Of a stretch of DNA of 64,000 nucleotides, positions 34,874-45,967 are shown in pieces. The position numbers and the translations under genes were made by a program. The notes beneath the pieces are model-generated. The model did not search any database. It saw only the letters and a list, made by a program, of their open reading frames with translations, and was not told the origin of the DNA. The stretch lies in NCBI GenBank assembly GCA_949775045.1, contig OX459100.1:716501-780500 (forward strand). The letters run 5' to 3'. The stretch's first letter is position 1. Each line of letters starts with the position of its first letter. This stretch comes from Metridium senile. Lineage: Eukaryota; Cnidaria; Anthozoa; Actiniaria; Metridiidae.

Positions 34874-35867
34874 ATGGATGATGCTTTTTCTTGTTTAAAC
34901 CAAGACGTGTTTGTTCGTAGTGTTGTGGTAGGTTGGTTGAAGCCATCAGTAGTCGACAAGGATGATATAGTTATACATTTTCAGTCCCGAAAGAATGGTG
35001 GTGGAGATATTAACAAAGTGGTTATGTTTAGCAATGGATCCAACGCGCTCGTAACTTTTGAAGACAAAAAATGTACGGTAATATAAATCATTGAATCTAT
35101 CAGTATTTTGTACTGACTGCAAACTTGAATTGCTAGGAACACATTCCCTACTTTACTTGTAGGCTGAAACGTAAACAATATGCATTTATATATGATTCTA
35201 TATGTCGGCCAGCCTCCGGTCCGCTATAACTGTAATTGTTATAGTCTAATTTGTGTCAAATGTTTTATTTTCTATACTGTAGATGAAATATGTTTTATTT
35301 GCTGTCTCTAGCTTACCCTGCCGGCAGAGGTTCCTTTCTCTTACCTAGAACGACGAGGAAAGAGAAAGCCGGGAACCTCTGCTCGCAGGGTATTTCTAGC
35401 TAAGTGTGCCAATTTATTATGCGCTGAATAATGATTCTTTGCAATCAGACTACTGTGCCAGTAAAATGTATTTGATCGCACTCATCGCCGGTATTGTAGT
35501 GTATGTTCATACTGAATCTCGTTAAATACTGTACATATAGTTGAAGCAGCTCAGTTAACTAATTAATACCAGCAGTTATCAGCAGTCATACAGATATTTT
35601 ACTAGTCTACAGTGTTGTAATTATAAAAGGAAGATAGTTTAACCGTTGAATTATTTATTTTACCTTAATGTAAGTAATTTATTCGATAATATTTAATTGG
35701 ACCTTGATCTCTTGATATAGGTCACTCAGTTGATGTCTTTCTGTGTGTCTGTCTGTCTGTGTCTGTCTGTCTTTTTGTGCCTGTCTGTTTTTATCGATTT
35801 CTTAATGTCTGTCTGTGTCTGTCTGTATCTTTCTTTTTATGTCTGTCTGTCTTTTTCGACTTCTTAA

Positions 35868-35902
<35 letters not shown>

Positions 35903-37597
35903 GTCTGTCTCTCTGTGTCTGTCTGTTTTTATCGATTTCTTTATTCTATTTTCACATGTATTTGCTCGTTCGTCTATTTGTTATTATTACTATTTTCTTT
36001 ATTTAAGGTGTGCAAGGCGTACTAGACAAAGAACATGTTATTAACAGAGTAAAGGTCGCTGTCAATCATTGTCATCCTCGTCAAGATATGGCAAAACCAG
36101 CACAAGTGAGTTAACAACCATATTGTAACTGCACCACACCCTCCCTTATATAGGAACCATAGGGGAGGGGGAGGGGAGGGAATTGTTCCGCTATAATTAC
36201 TTTCCTTATCATTATATTCCATATTGTTATTATAATCATTTACGTTTTCCTATTTATTTACTTTATTTTCCATACTAATTGTAAGAGCATTGAGATTTAT
36301 ATCGGAGGTGCGCTAAGAATGAAATTATTATCATTTTTATTATTATTACTCCTCCTTATTATCATTTTTATTATTATTACTCCTCCTTATTATCATTTTT
36401 ATTATTATTACTCCTCCTTATTATCATTTTTATTATTATTACTCCTCCTTATTATCATTTTTATTATTATTACTCCTCCTTATTATCATTTTTATTATTA
36501 TTACTCCTCCTTGGCTTCTTCTTCGGCATGGGGGCTGAATACCCCAACTGTGTCATTGGTGTTTTTCTAACTGCTAAAAACGTGTCATTTTCGTATATAC
36601 AATAATTATAGAACATTAATTTTGCTTTGTACGCCGAATCTATTCAAAAACGTTTTGTACCATACTGCCTCAAGAAGTTATTATTCTTTTGTGGTCGTAT
36701 TTACAGGTCTTCTCTACAGTATTAGCTAAGATTGACCCAGCAGTTATCAACGTGTCTGTGCAAGATACTCGTACCTTGGTCAAAAGAGTTCAAGAAGAGT
36801 TTAATGTGAATTGTGTGGAAAACAGCGATGAAACGTTTGTGGTTTCTGGATCGTACCAAAAGATTGTTGATTGCCATGACCTTCTTCGTTTTCTTCTCTC
36901 TCAAAGTCCTCAAAGCAAAAGCAAAACCAATCCCGCCGACAATCATGCAATAGGAGATAACCACGTGGGCCGTGTTAGTGATTCAACAAAGGGTAAACTC
37001 ACAAAGAGAGTGGAAACACAGCTGCGCGGTGGAGGCAATAAAGAAGTACAACGATCTGCTAAAATCTCAGAAGAATGCCCTTCAAAGAACGACTCTGATG
37101 TGCACATGTACCCCGCAGAAATCAAGATCACGGCAAAAGAATGGATTCGTTTTGGTATAGCATACAAAAAGCAGCTCGCACAGCTCGTGAAGGATTATAA
37201 CGTGGGATTTCAGCTGATGGGAACGACTTGTAAAGTAAACGCTCAATCAAAAGATTGCGACAAAGAGAAGGTCAAGACAGCGACTAAGGAGCTTGCGTTG
37301 ATGTACAACAAGGCTGTAGAGAACATGAAGTGCGCAAGGTTTGCACTGGCTAATGGTGAAGACGAGCAGCAAGCTAAGCAACTTTTCCTGGACATAAACA
37401 AGAACGAACAGGTTGTCATCGAACGAGCACCCGATAGACAGAGCTGGGAGATAATTGGTGAAGGTGGAAAGGTCGACGACATTCTACAAAACCTGGAAAG
37501 TAAAGTTAAAATCAAAATACTGGACCTGGACTCGACAGAAACGAACAGTGATACTGAGACAGATGATGACAAATCGATTATCAATGGTCACACCAAA

Positions 37598-37639
<42 letters not shown>

Positions 37640-37640
37640 C

Positions 37641-37702
<62 letters not shown>

Positions 37703-40700
37703 AATAACAACAACGAAGACCCTAACAAGATATTGGAGCATAACTTAGGTATGTGCCTATTGCTTATGTATTCGTTTTCGTAAAAACCCACCGCTTTTAA
37801 AATGCAAATGAGAATATGTTTAATATAACATGCTAATGAGGTGTGCGTGCTATAAATGGTATAGTATATACAGAAGACTCCTTACACTGGGTGTTCGCAA
37901 ACAAAAGAATGTTAAGTTATTATTATACAATATAGTCATATACTCTTGTTTCGAGTGAATACATTAAACCCTTGAAACAAATTAAATAGTCAAGATGTAA
38001 TAGTCAAATAGACACAAGAAAACAATGGAATTAGAGACTGCTAAGTTGTATTAGTTCACTCTACTCCGACGAAGAATTAATGTCAGATATGCTAGTGGGT
38101 CTTTTAACTCTTCTTATACAGTGCTTACCATTGTTTTTCCAATTGTTTCTAGATGACGTCAAAGTATCAGTGTACCGTGGTGACTTAACAGATGAGACAA
38201 GTGATGCAATAGTCAACCCAGCCAATGAAAACCTTAGTCATGGAGCTGGGGTTGCAAGAGCAATCGTGGTCAAAGGTGGTCCATCCATTCAAGATGAAAG
38301 TACTCGAATAGTTGCTACTAAAGGGCCACTGAAAACAGGCTCGGCTGTCGGCACACCTTCAGGGAAACTGGGCTGTAAGATGGTTATCCATGCAGTAGGA
38401 CCAATCTGGAATCGCAAAGAACAAGAAGAAAGTGCAACGCTATTGAGAAAAGCGTGCCTTGCAAGCTTGCAACAAGCAGAAAAGTATAGATTCAAATCCA
38501 TCTCTTTTCCGGCCATTAGTTCAGGTCTTTATGGTATGCCGAAATCATTATGTGCAAATATTATGTTTGATGCTGTTGAAGAGTACAGAAAATCCAAAGC
38601 ACTGTCACAAACATTTAAAGTGACCGATGTTAGGTTTGTTAACAATGATGTCAAAACTGTCAAAGTATTTCAAAAAGAATTTAAAAGAAGGTATGGCGAA
38701 GGAAAAGTAACGAAAATACAAGCAAACAAGCAAACAAAAAGCTCATTAACCAAAGCAACCAGTGATAAATCACGTCATTGCCAACCTGAGGTGAGGAGTA
38801 CTAAACAATCTGACAATCTATTTACATGGAGAGAAGAAAACCAACCCATTGTAAAAGACCTTTTAAAACCAAGCACCAATATCCAGGCTAAAGTATTATC
38901 TGGTAACGTCACCTCAACCAAAATATCCAGGAAGACACCAATGCGTGAACAAGAAGAACCATATCGACGACACGAACCAAGTCACTCCACACAATCATCT
39001 TACCTATATGACGATTTGAACCAATGGCATTCTGGCAGAGATGACACCGTATTCCAGTCCAGGAAGCCAGGCAAAAAGCAACAATCATCTACTACATTAA
39101 CTGGTTTTGATGAGTGGTCGTTCAACGGGGACACCACATCAATGCAGTCAAGAAAAACAACAAAGGAACCACAATCATCTACTACATTCAATGGTTTGGA
39201 CAATCACAAGTCAGACAGAGATACTAGGATACCTCATCAGCCCAGGCAGACAGGAAGTACAGTGAGCCATCTCTCATCGAGCACATCCTACTATGATAGT
39301 GATCATAGGCGAACCGATACCAAATCGAGCTCATTTGCTAGTGGTGGTGCTCGACCAAAACACACTGCCAGTCACAGTCAATATAATGATCAAAGCAAGC
39401 CATCCAAGAAAAGACCTAAAGGTAACTAATTAGTCATTTCCTGGTCAAAGTATTGATGTCTTTAATAATGTAATATGTCAATTAGTCATTTCCTGGTCAA
39501 AGTATTGATGTCTTGATGTAATATGTCAATTAGTCATGTCCTGGTCAAAGTATTGATGTCTTTAATAATGTAATATGTCAACGTGTGTCTATGTGTAGTC
39601 TGCGTAAGCTATAAGCCTATTTTTACCGGTCTCTTTTCTATTTTTTGTTCATAATCATTAATACATAATTTTTGTACATAATCAATACGTGTTGACTTGC
39701 TATAGTAAACATTCTACATTTTATTTAAAGGGGATGACGTAAACCCTAGATCGTTATTATCATAATTGTTGTGTAACTCAGTTATGGCACATTAAGTAAC
39801 AACATCTCTTCTAATCTACAGAAGATCAGATTGAAAAATGCCCCATATGCCTGGGAAGGATGCAACGCCCTAAGACATTGCCGAACTGTAAACATACATT
39901 CTGTAGAGAATGTCTTGACGAGGCTTTGAAGAAAGCTCCAAAGTGCCCTTTGTGTAGAGATCCGGTGACAAGCAACACAGGAAGCCCGCATTTTTCAGGT
40001 ACGATGGTACATCGTATAGAGTCATTCAGCCTACCAGGCTATGAGGATTGTCGTACTATATTGATACAGTACACACTGAGTGGTGGAATTCAAGGTCCTG
40101 GGCATCCCAATCCTGGTCAGCGGTATGATGGTACAAGTCGTGCTGCTTATCTTCCTGATAATAAGCAAGGTCACGTGGTGTTAAAATTGTTGAAAAGAGC
40201 CTTTGATCGTGGACTGGTGTTTACTGTTGGACGTTCGATGACGTCCGGCTATGATAATCAGATAGTATGGGCCGATATTCCTCATAAGACATGTATAAAT
40301 GGAGGACCTTTGAAGTAAGTTTACAAACGACAATAGTGTTTCTTTCTCTTGTATCTTAATTACTCACAACCATAACTTAATCGATTTCTCCTGTTTCATC
40401 TTTCTTCTCTTCCTCCTGCTTCTCCGCTTTTACCTCCTGTACATCCTGCTCCTCCTCTTCCTCCTGCTCCTCCTCTTCCTCCTGCTCCTCCTCTTCCTAC
40501 TGCTCCTCTTTCTACTGGTCCTCTTCCTACTGCTCCTCTTCATCCCCCTTCTCTTCACCCTCCTGAAATTGTCTCCCTAATTCGCATATCCAGGAAGTGC
40601 ATTACAAATAAGCGATGTTATTTGAGCTATTGAAAATCAATCAATTTTAACAACAAAAGTCAAAGTGTACATTCAGCATATTTATTATTACATGGTTCTA

Positions 40701-40861
40701 ATTACAATAATAGAAACCCTTAATGCTATTTTTCTCGTTGCTGCATTGTGACATTTCCTAATAGAATTGTGTTCTCTTTTTGCAGTTATGGCTACCCAGA
40801 TCCTATGTATTTGAACGATGTCCAACAGACAGTGCAAGCAATGCTGCGATCCTCCAATTAA
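34874..40861 (+). CDS. RRM-like/KH-like/macro/RING-DTC E3 ubiquitin ligase (Deltex DTX3L-like), copy 1
   Basis: Six exons: 34874-35072, 36008-36105, 36707-37748, 38153-39421, 39822-40314, 40786-40861, giving 1,058 residues with all phases matching. The RRM-like module (about residues 5-98, IHFQSRKNGGGDIN) is followed by a KH-like region (100-390) of the PARP14/DTX3L sort and a long Asp run (about 398-433). A canonical macro domain (448-630) has IVNPANENLSHGAG and ISFPAISSGLYG. A Ser/Thr-rich linker leads to a C3HC4 RING (876-920, CPIC, CKHTFCREC, CPLC) and a Deltex C-terminal domain with GPGHPNPGQRYDGTSRAAYL and GYPDP. RING-DTC modules ubiquitinate targets and can act on ADP-ribosylated substrates; the macro domain should read ADP-ribose. 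The donor at 35073 (GTACGG) was chosen because it keeps phase 1 as in the paralogues. Confidence 0.88.
35313..35391. mobile_element. Small palindromic MITE-like element
   Basis: TACCCTGCCGGCAGAGGTTC at the left pairs with GGAACCTCTGCTCGCAGGGTA at the right, with CTTTCTC/GAGAAAG arms inside. It is located in intron 1 of the 34874 gene. Confidence 0.6.
35740..35935 (+). repeat. GTCT tetranucleotide microsatellite
   Basis: TCTG units with interruptions, in intron 1 of the 34874 gene. Frames reading CLSVCLSVC are artefacts. Confidence 0.95.
36326..36512 (+). repeat. 30-bp minisatellite, about 6 copies
   Basis: The unit is TTATTATCATTTTTATTATT plus ATTACTCCTCC, repeated nearly perfectly. Intronic, in intron 2 of the 34874 gene. 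Confidence 0.95.
37601..37702 (+). repeat. In-frame GAT repeat encoding a poly-aspartate run
   Basis: About 34 GAT codons, with one CAT and then AAT/AAC codons at the end, inside exon 3 of the 34874 gene. It adds a strongly acidic spacer between the KH-like region and the macro domain. The run is expected to vary in length between alleles. Confidence 0.95.
39425..39582 (+). repeat. ~52-bp tandem repeat, three copies
   Basis: The unit begins TTAGTCATTTCCTGGTCAAA and ends AATATGTCA. It starts within a few bases of the exon 4 splice donor of the 34874 gene. Confidence 0.9.
40400..40565 (+). repeat. CTCCTC/CTTCCT pyrimidine-rich repeat
   Basis: Degenerate TCCTCCTCTTCC units in the last intron of the 34874 gene. 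Confidence 0.9.
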
Positions 40862-41755
40862 TAATGCAATTAATTATTGTACAATTATCGTAATTCATAG
40901 TATTTCGTTTACTCAATGTATGCTTTAATTTTTGTGTACAGCGCGTGACAATAAGTTTGATCACGCGCGCGCCGTTTTGAATTTTATGTTGTTTTGTGCG
41001 TTTTGCCGTTATAAACAACCTTTTTCACCTCCCCTTAAGATGGATCGATGACCCGAAGCCTGGGAATTACTGTCTTGTAAAAATATCAAACATTTAAGTA
41101 ACGAAATACTATGAATTATAATGAAGACAATGTACAACCAATGACAATTGTTTTATTTGCACCATTATGTTCACAAATTATTACATATTATTTATCCTTA
41201 TATAATAATAAGGTGCGAGTCAACTGAGTTAGCTAGAAAGATATACAAAGCCAGTAGGCCCAGTATTAATATTAAGAATCAATTGATAAAAAATAATTCA
41301 ATCCTCAATAGGACGATTTTGATCGCCAGTTATGTTATTATAAGATGATTATTAATAATTATATATCAGTATACATGTGAATAAAATAGAATCTCATGAT
41401 ATAAAATCAATGTATAAATCTACGTACAGTTACTGCATCTGCCAGTGCATAAAATAAAACTTTTAACTCTAAATCCAGATAATGCAATGCCCATTTTAAA
41501 CAATGGTGAACCTGCCAAATCTGTTAAACCTGATGCCAAGTGATGATAAAAATATAAACTTATTATGGCTGTCATAGTCTGAGGCTGGATTTAAAAAAAA
41601 AATTTCATTCACACTGGATGACCCTACACAACATTTACAGTCTCTTTGTTTCACGAATCTGAAAATTATTTCTACTCGAGCAAAACGTCACAGTCGACTA
41701 ACACCACTACACAGTGTTTTCTAAGACTATATATACTCGGATGATCACAACTCAT
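40862..41755. other. No gene recognised between convergent genes
   Basis: AT-rich 3' flank shared by the plus-strand ligase gene and the minus-strand kinase gene. AATAAA motifs occur near 41382 and 41450, but no clear polyadenylation site stands out. Confidence 0.5.
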
Positions 41756-41925
41756 CTATATTATATGGGATACCTTGTCTATAATTCGATCACTTTCTAC
41801 ATCAAATGCGAAACCTTAACTATAATTCGATCACTTTCTACATCATATGGGATACCTTATCTATAATTCGATCAATTTCTACATCATATATGGGATACCT
41901 TATCTATAATTCGATCACTTTTCAC
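41756..41925 (+). repeat. ~46-bp tandem repeat, about four copies
   Basis: Units contain CTATAATTCGATCACTTTCT and CATCATATGGGATACC. They lie just past the stop codon of the kinase gene, in its likely 3' UTR. Confidence 0.9.
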
Positions 41926-41971
41926 TGACAGGGAACACGAAAAGACGCAGTCCTTGTCTTGTTTTAGGTGT

Positions 41972-44309
41972 TCACGATGTTTCGCTGACAGGCATTAAAG
42001 GCTGTTCCCTAGCTCGTTCAAGGATATCAATTATTTCTCCCATACTTGGACGATCCTTAGGTTCTTGTTGGATACATCTGCTTATCAATGTCTTGTGACA
42101 TTGATTGGTTACCATAGCAACTTGCTCGTTTCTTCGCGTAGCGTCAGGTTGTTCAGGAATATTCATTTCTAACAAGAGAACTCCAAAGCTGTACACATCG
42201 ATCTAAAAGAAAACAGTTTATACCATTATACCGTGGTGTGCTATGGTGTGCTGTGGTATAGTGTGGTATAGTGTGGTGTGTGACATACCTTGGGTGTTTG
42301 TAGTACAAAAGTCCCTGCTTCAGGGGCAGAGTACATAGGAGCTCCAGGGCGCAAGGTCACACAATGTTGAATGAAGTTAGCAGTACCATAATCGGACAAT
42401 TTGGCTCTCCATGAATCATTCTGTCTAGTTAGTAACACGTTTCCGCTACTAATGTCGCGATGAATGATGGGATCAGGACGATTAAGATGCAAGTAGTTTA
42501 ATGCTCTAGCTACATCAAGTGCAATGGTGAACACTTCAGGCTGTAGTAATACCCTGTGGTGTAAAAGAGCTCTTAAACTGGTATCCATTAACTCCGTTAC
42601 AAGTAATGGACTTGCAGAGTCTTCAGCGGTAGCACCAATGAACTGAAGAAGACATGGATGGCGGCATCTTGATGCCATGTCCATTTCTCTCTCAAAACGG
42701 CGTTTATTTCGTGATGAGAGGATGACCTGATGGATTCTTTTGACAGCAACTGTTGTTCCACGAAACTTTCCTTCAATCACTTCTCCCCATGACCCTCTAC
42801 CGATTATTTTATCAGACAGAAATATATCTTCTCTGTTCAAGACCCAATCACGTGCTTCTCTAACAAGTTGATTGCATCTTTCTTCCTGTTCGCTGGCTCG
42901 TTCCTGCATTCTCTGGATCTGAGTCTCTGCTCCTGCTCTCTGTCTTTCTACTCGCTGCAAAGCCTCTCGTTCCGTGGCCACTTGCCTCTCTGCTTCTTGT
43001 CTGGCATGTTGTTCATTTGCTAGTTGTCTTTGTACTCGCTGCTGTTCAGTGGCCGACTGTCTCTCTGTTTCTTGTCTAGACTCCTGTTCCACAGCCAATT
43101 GTGCTTCTAGTCTTTGCCTTGCTTGTTGTTCATTGGCAAGTAATCTCTCAACTTCTACTCTAGCCTGTTGTTCAGCCAACAGCTGTCTCTCCAATCGTTC
43201 TCTGTTCTGCAGTGCTGTGGCATCAGTGAGGTGTTCATCTGGTTCAGTTTCTGTTATAATGCAGTCACCATATCTCTTTCTTAACTCTTTTCGAAATATC
43301 TGGAATATAGCATCATCAATATGAACAAAGCGAACGTCTGCAACAACATGTTTGTTTGTTTCGCTTGTTTTCATGTATTCATCTGTGGCGTCAAGCATTT
43401 CTGTGGCACAGTTCTCGATGGTCACCCCATCAGTATTCCCTGTACAAACGGCTGGGAATGCAATTGACTTTAGATTTCTCGAATGAGCTTTCTTAAGGCA
43501 GCCCAAGATGACATCTTTCACCATGATTTCTTGTGCATCGTGGCTTTCCTTAGTCTTGCAGGTAATGGCATGCATAACTTTGAAGCATGGAAGATTCCCA
43601 GCATCAGTGATTATTATCTCTCCTGGTCTAAGCTCTCTCCTTTTAGACCGAGCTTCAGCCTTGTTGAAGATCTCTTCTCCACCTTTATCAACAATGGCTT
43701 TAGGCAGACCAGACGAGAATCCAGTCAAGTATTCATCATTGCAGTTGACAATAACATCGACTTGTTCTTCTGTGATGTCTGACAGTCGTACTGATAGTCT
43801 AAACCCTTTCTTTGTTAGAAACGCTTCTCTGATGGATGGTTGAGGTTGTGCGGTTAAGTCCACCCCTTCTTCCTTAATAAAATATAAAACTAGCATTAAT
43901 AAATGGTTTAATTAATATGTATTTTCATTTCAAATGGTTTTTGGTAGAGTATCGTTCCACAAATACCCCTTAGTATGCATAAACCTGGACTGTACAATCA
44001 CTACTCATCAATATCACTATTTTGCTTTTATCTATATATAAGGAATGGAAACTAGCGAGTAAACTAGTATAGGCTGCGTCGGTGTTTGACATAAACGACA
44101 GGTAATATAATGTTGACTTAACTTTACTGTCGTTTCGAGCTTTAGCCCTTCGTCGGAGTAATATAAACAAATGTTGCACGACGGTCATTCAGGTGTAGCA
44201 AATATTTCATTATAATATCTATATTGACTACCTGTTGTGCAGAAGATGAAACAAGACTGCCGGCTTCACTCCTTTGTTCCACATTGCCCCTCCGAAGTTT
44301 GAATGACAT
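41972..44309 (-). CDS. Macro domain/coiled-coil/TKL protein kinase fusion
   Basis: Three exons, all phase 0: 44309-44232 (ATG at 44309), 43872-42289 and 42202-41972, giving 630 residues. Residues ~43-226 form a macro domain of the divergent type seen in the 45968 gene, with VNCND in place of VNAAN. Residues ~248-368 are a charged Glu/Gln/Arg heptad-like coiled coil. The kinase (~375-620) has GRGSWGEV, VAVK (Lys404), IIHRDISSGNVLL (Asp499), SDYG in place of DFG (Asp520), SAPEA, DVYSFGVLLLEM and DRPSM, so all catalytic residues are present. The type is TKL. A likely job is phosphorylation triggered by clustering or ADP-ribose sensing; that is inference. It lies head to head with the 45968 ligase gene and tail to tail with the 34874 gene. 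Confidence 0.88.
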
Positions 44310-45682
44310 TGCTTGTTCTACGGGTTCAAAAGATATAACAATATTGATATTAATAACAATATTCTAATTACTAAACTACTGATGCATCAGCTGGTTGGAA
44401 GATTCCTGAATAAAATTCAATCAAACACAGCCTAGAGGTTAAAATTTGTTTGTATTGAGGTGTTAGTATAGCCATCTCAGTAAAATTTGCTTGTCTTCGA
44501 TGTGGCTAGAAACAAAATGGGATTTCGTTTTATAAAGTAATACTCTGGGGCGTTATTTGATTTGTGTTTTGTCTGTAGCAAATATTTCTCCCATAGCCAA
44601 TCCTAGCCTGCGTGCAGCCCGGGCTGCACGCAGGCTAAGTCACTGATCCTGGCGAATACTGAGCAAAATCGTCTGAGTGAAAACAATATATTATAAAATA
44701 CGTGATCAAAGGGTAGGTATTTCAGTACTATCAACCACCAAAGATACGTTCACTTGGTGAGATCCCAGCCGTTGTCATTCACGAATAACTGCATGGCTAG
44801 GCTGATGATAACGAGCTACGAGAGCCGATAAAATCGGTATATATACCACATAGCTTACATAGCAAACTGATATCAGTTGCAGAAACAAGATTCAGTATGA
44901 ACTTTTATTAATAACTACTACATTTTCATCGCACCTTTTTACCGATACAAACCATAAACATGGATAAAGCAAGCGATGTTGTTAACTATACAAACGACCA
45001 CTTCCGCCTTGCTTTGAATGCTTAGAGACGTTCTATTAAAAATGAAGCCGAAAAAGCCAACACAATTTGGAAAATCCTCTACGAAATAGCTCGTGAAAAG
45101 CTGTCAGGACTATAAGGGGGAAATATTCTCGAGCCTAGACTTACTATGAACATGAAAACATGCAATAACAAGACTTACCTTAAAGTACGTTTGTCCCAGT
45201 TCCACGAACTGATAATATTTCATGCAGTCATCGATTTGGATTTGTAAAAACCCTTCCGCTTCGCCTCAAGTGAATTCATTCAATGCTTATTTAGCTGTTT
45301 TACAGGAATACAACACTTGCACTGACCGAGTTCACAGAGTTCACCTCAAATGTAACTTGAGTATTTGTCGACCAGAACGGTAACAGAAAACAGTGAGCTA
45401 TGCAGCGTAACAAGAGGAGAGAATGCGTTTTGCAGTGACTACAATTAAAATGTATTAGTTAAATTAAAATTGTTTCTTTGGTTAAATTTCGTTACTTATT
45501 ACAACCTTTAAATAAATTCCCATTTTATGTTAATTTTACTGAATAGAGAATAAAAACATGTCCAAATTTAGATTTGTTTGTTGCGTGACAGCAAAGTTTG
45601 TTGTGTGACGTAGATATGTAAATCACCTGTCTGGCGCATTGTACTTCCGGCTATTCCGGGAATTTTTCCTAAAACCTTTTAG
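44310..45682. other. Intergenic region between the divergent kinase and ligase genes
   Basis: It probably contains both promoters. It holds a perfect 34-base palindrome and a short broken frame at about 44960-45115 (MDKASDVVNYTNDHF, then a stop) that may be a gene relic. Nothing else is recognised. Confidence 0.45.
44604..44637. repeat. Perfect 34-base palindrome
   Basis: Half-site TAGCCTGCGTGCAGCCC followed directly by its exact reverse complement with no loop. It lies about 300 bases upstream of the kinase start codon. It could be a tiny palindromic MITE. Confidence 0.85.
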
Positions 45683-45927
45683 GGACGGACCATTAGATTT
45701 TTGAGGGGGGGGGGGGGGGGGGGGTGGGCAAATACCAAAAAAAAATTCGAGCACAGCCTAAAAGAGGAAAAAAAAATTCGAGCACATCAAATATTCTGAA
45801 AAAAAAAAGATCGTGCAAGGTGAAAAAAAAATTCGTGCACATACTTAGAGTGGGAAAAAAATATCGTGCAAAAAAAATTGCCCCCCCCCCCCCCCCCCCC
45901 TCAAAAATCTAATGGTCCGTCCCTTAG
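45683..45927. mobile_element. MITE with AGGGACGGACCATTAGATTT ends and G/C homopolymers
   Basis: Inverted ends of about 31 bases (AGGGACGGACCATTAGATTT then TTTGAGGGG), each followed inward by a long G or C run. The interior has A-rich spacers and AAATTCGAGCACA repeats. TA or TTA flanks fit a Tc1/mariner-like target. It ends about 40 bases before the ATG at 45968. Confidence 0.85.
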
Positions 45928-45967
45928 TGCAGTTCTCGGTAAAGGAGAGTGCAAATAACGACTCAAA

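Noticed and set aside
35073..35077. Using the GTAATA donor after 35077 for exon 1 of the first ligase gene
   Set aside because: It gives phase 0, which does not join to the 36008 exon; the GTACGG donor after 35072 gives phase 1 as in both paralogues.
43508..43843. Plus-strand frames over the macro-kinase exon and the mirror frames at 50552-50923
   Set aside because: Antisense shadows of the conserved macro-domain coding sequence; their similarity to each other only reflects the shared 153-base tract.
44960..45115. Short frame starting MDKASDVVNYTNDHF
   Set aside because: Interrupted by a stop after about 20 codons and no homologue recognised; at most a relic.
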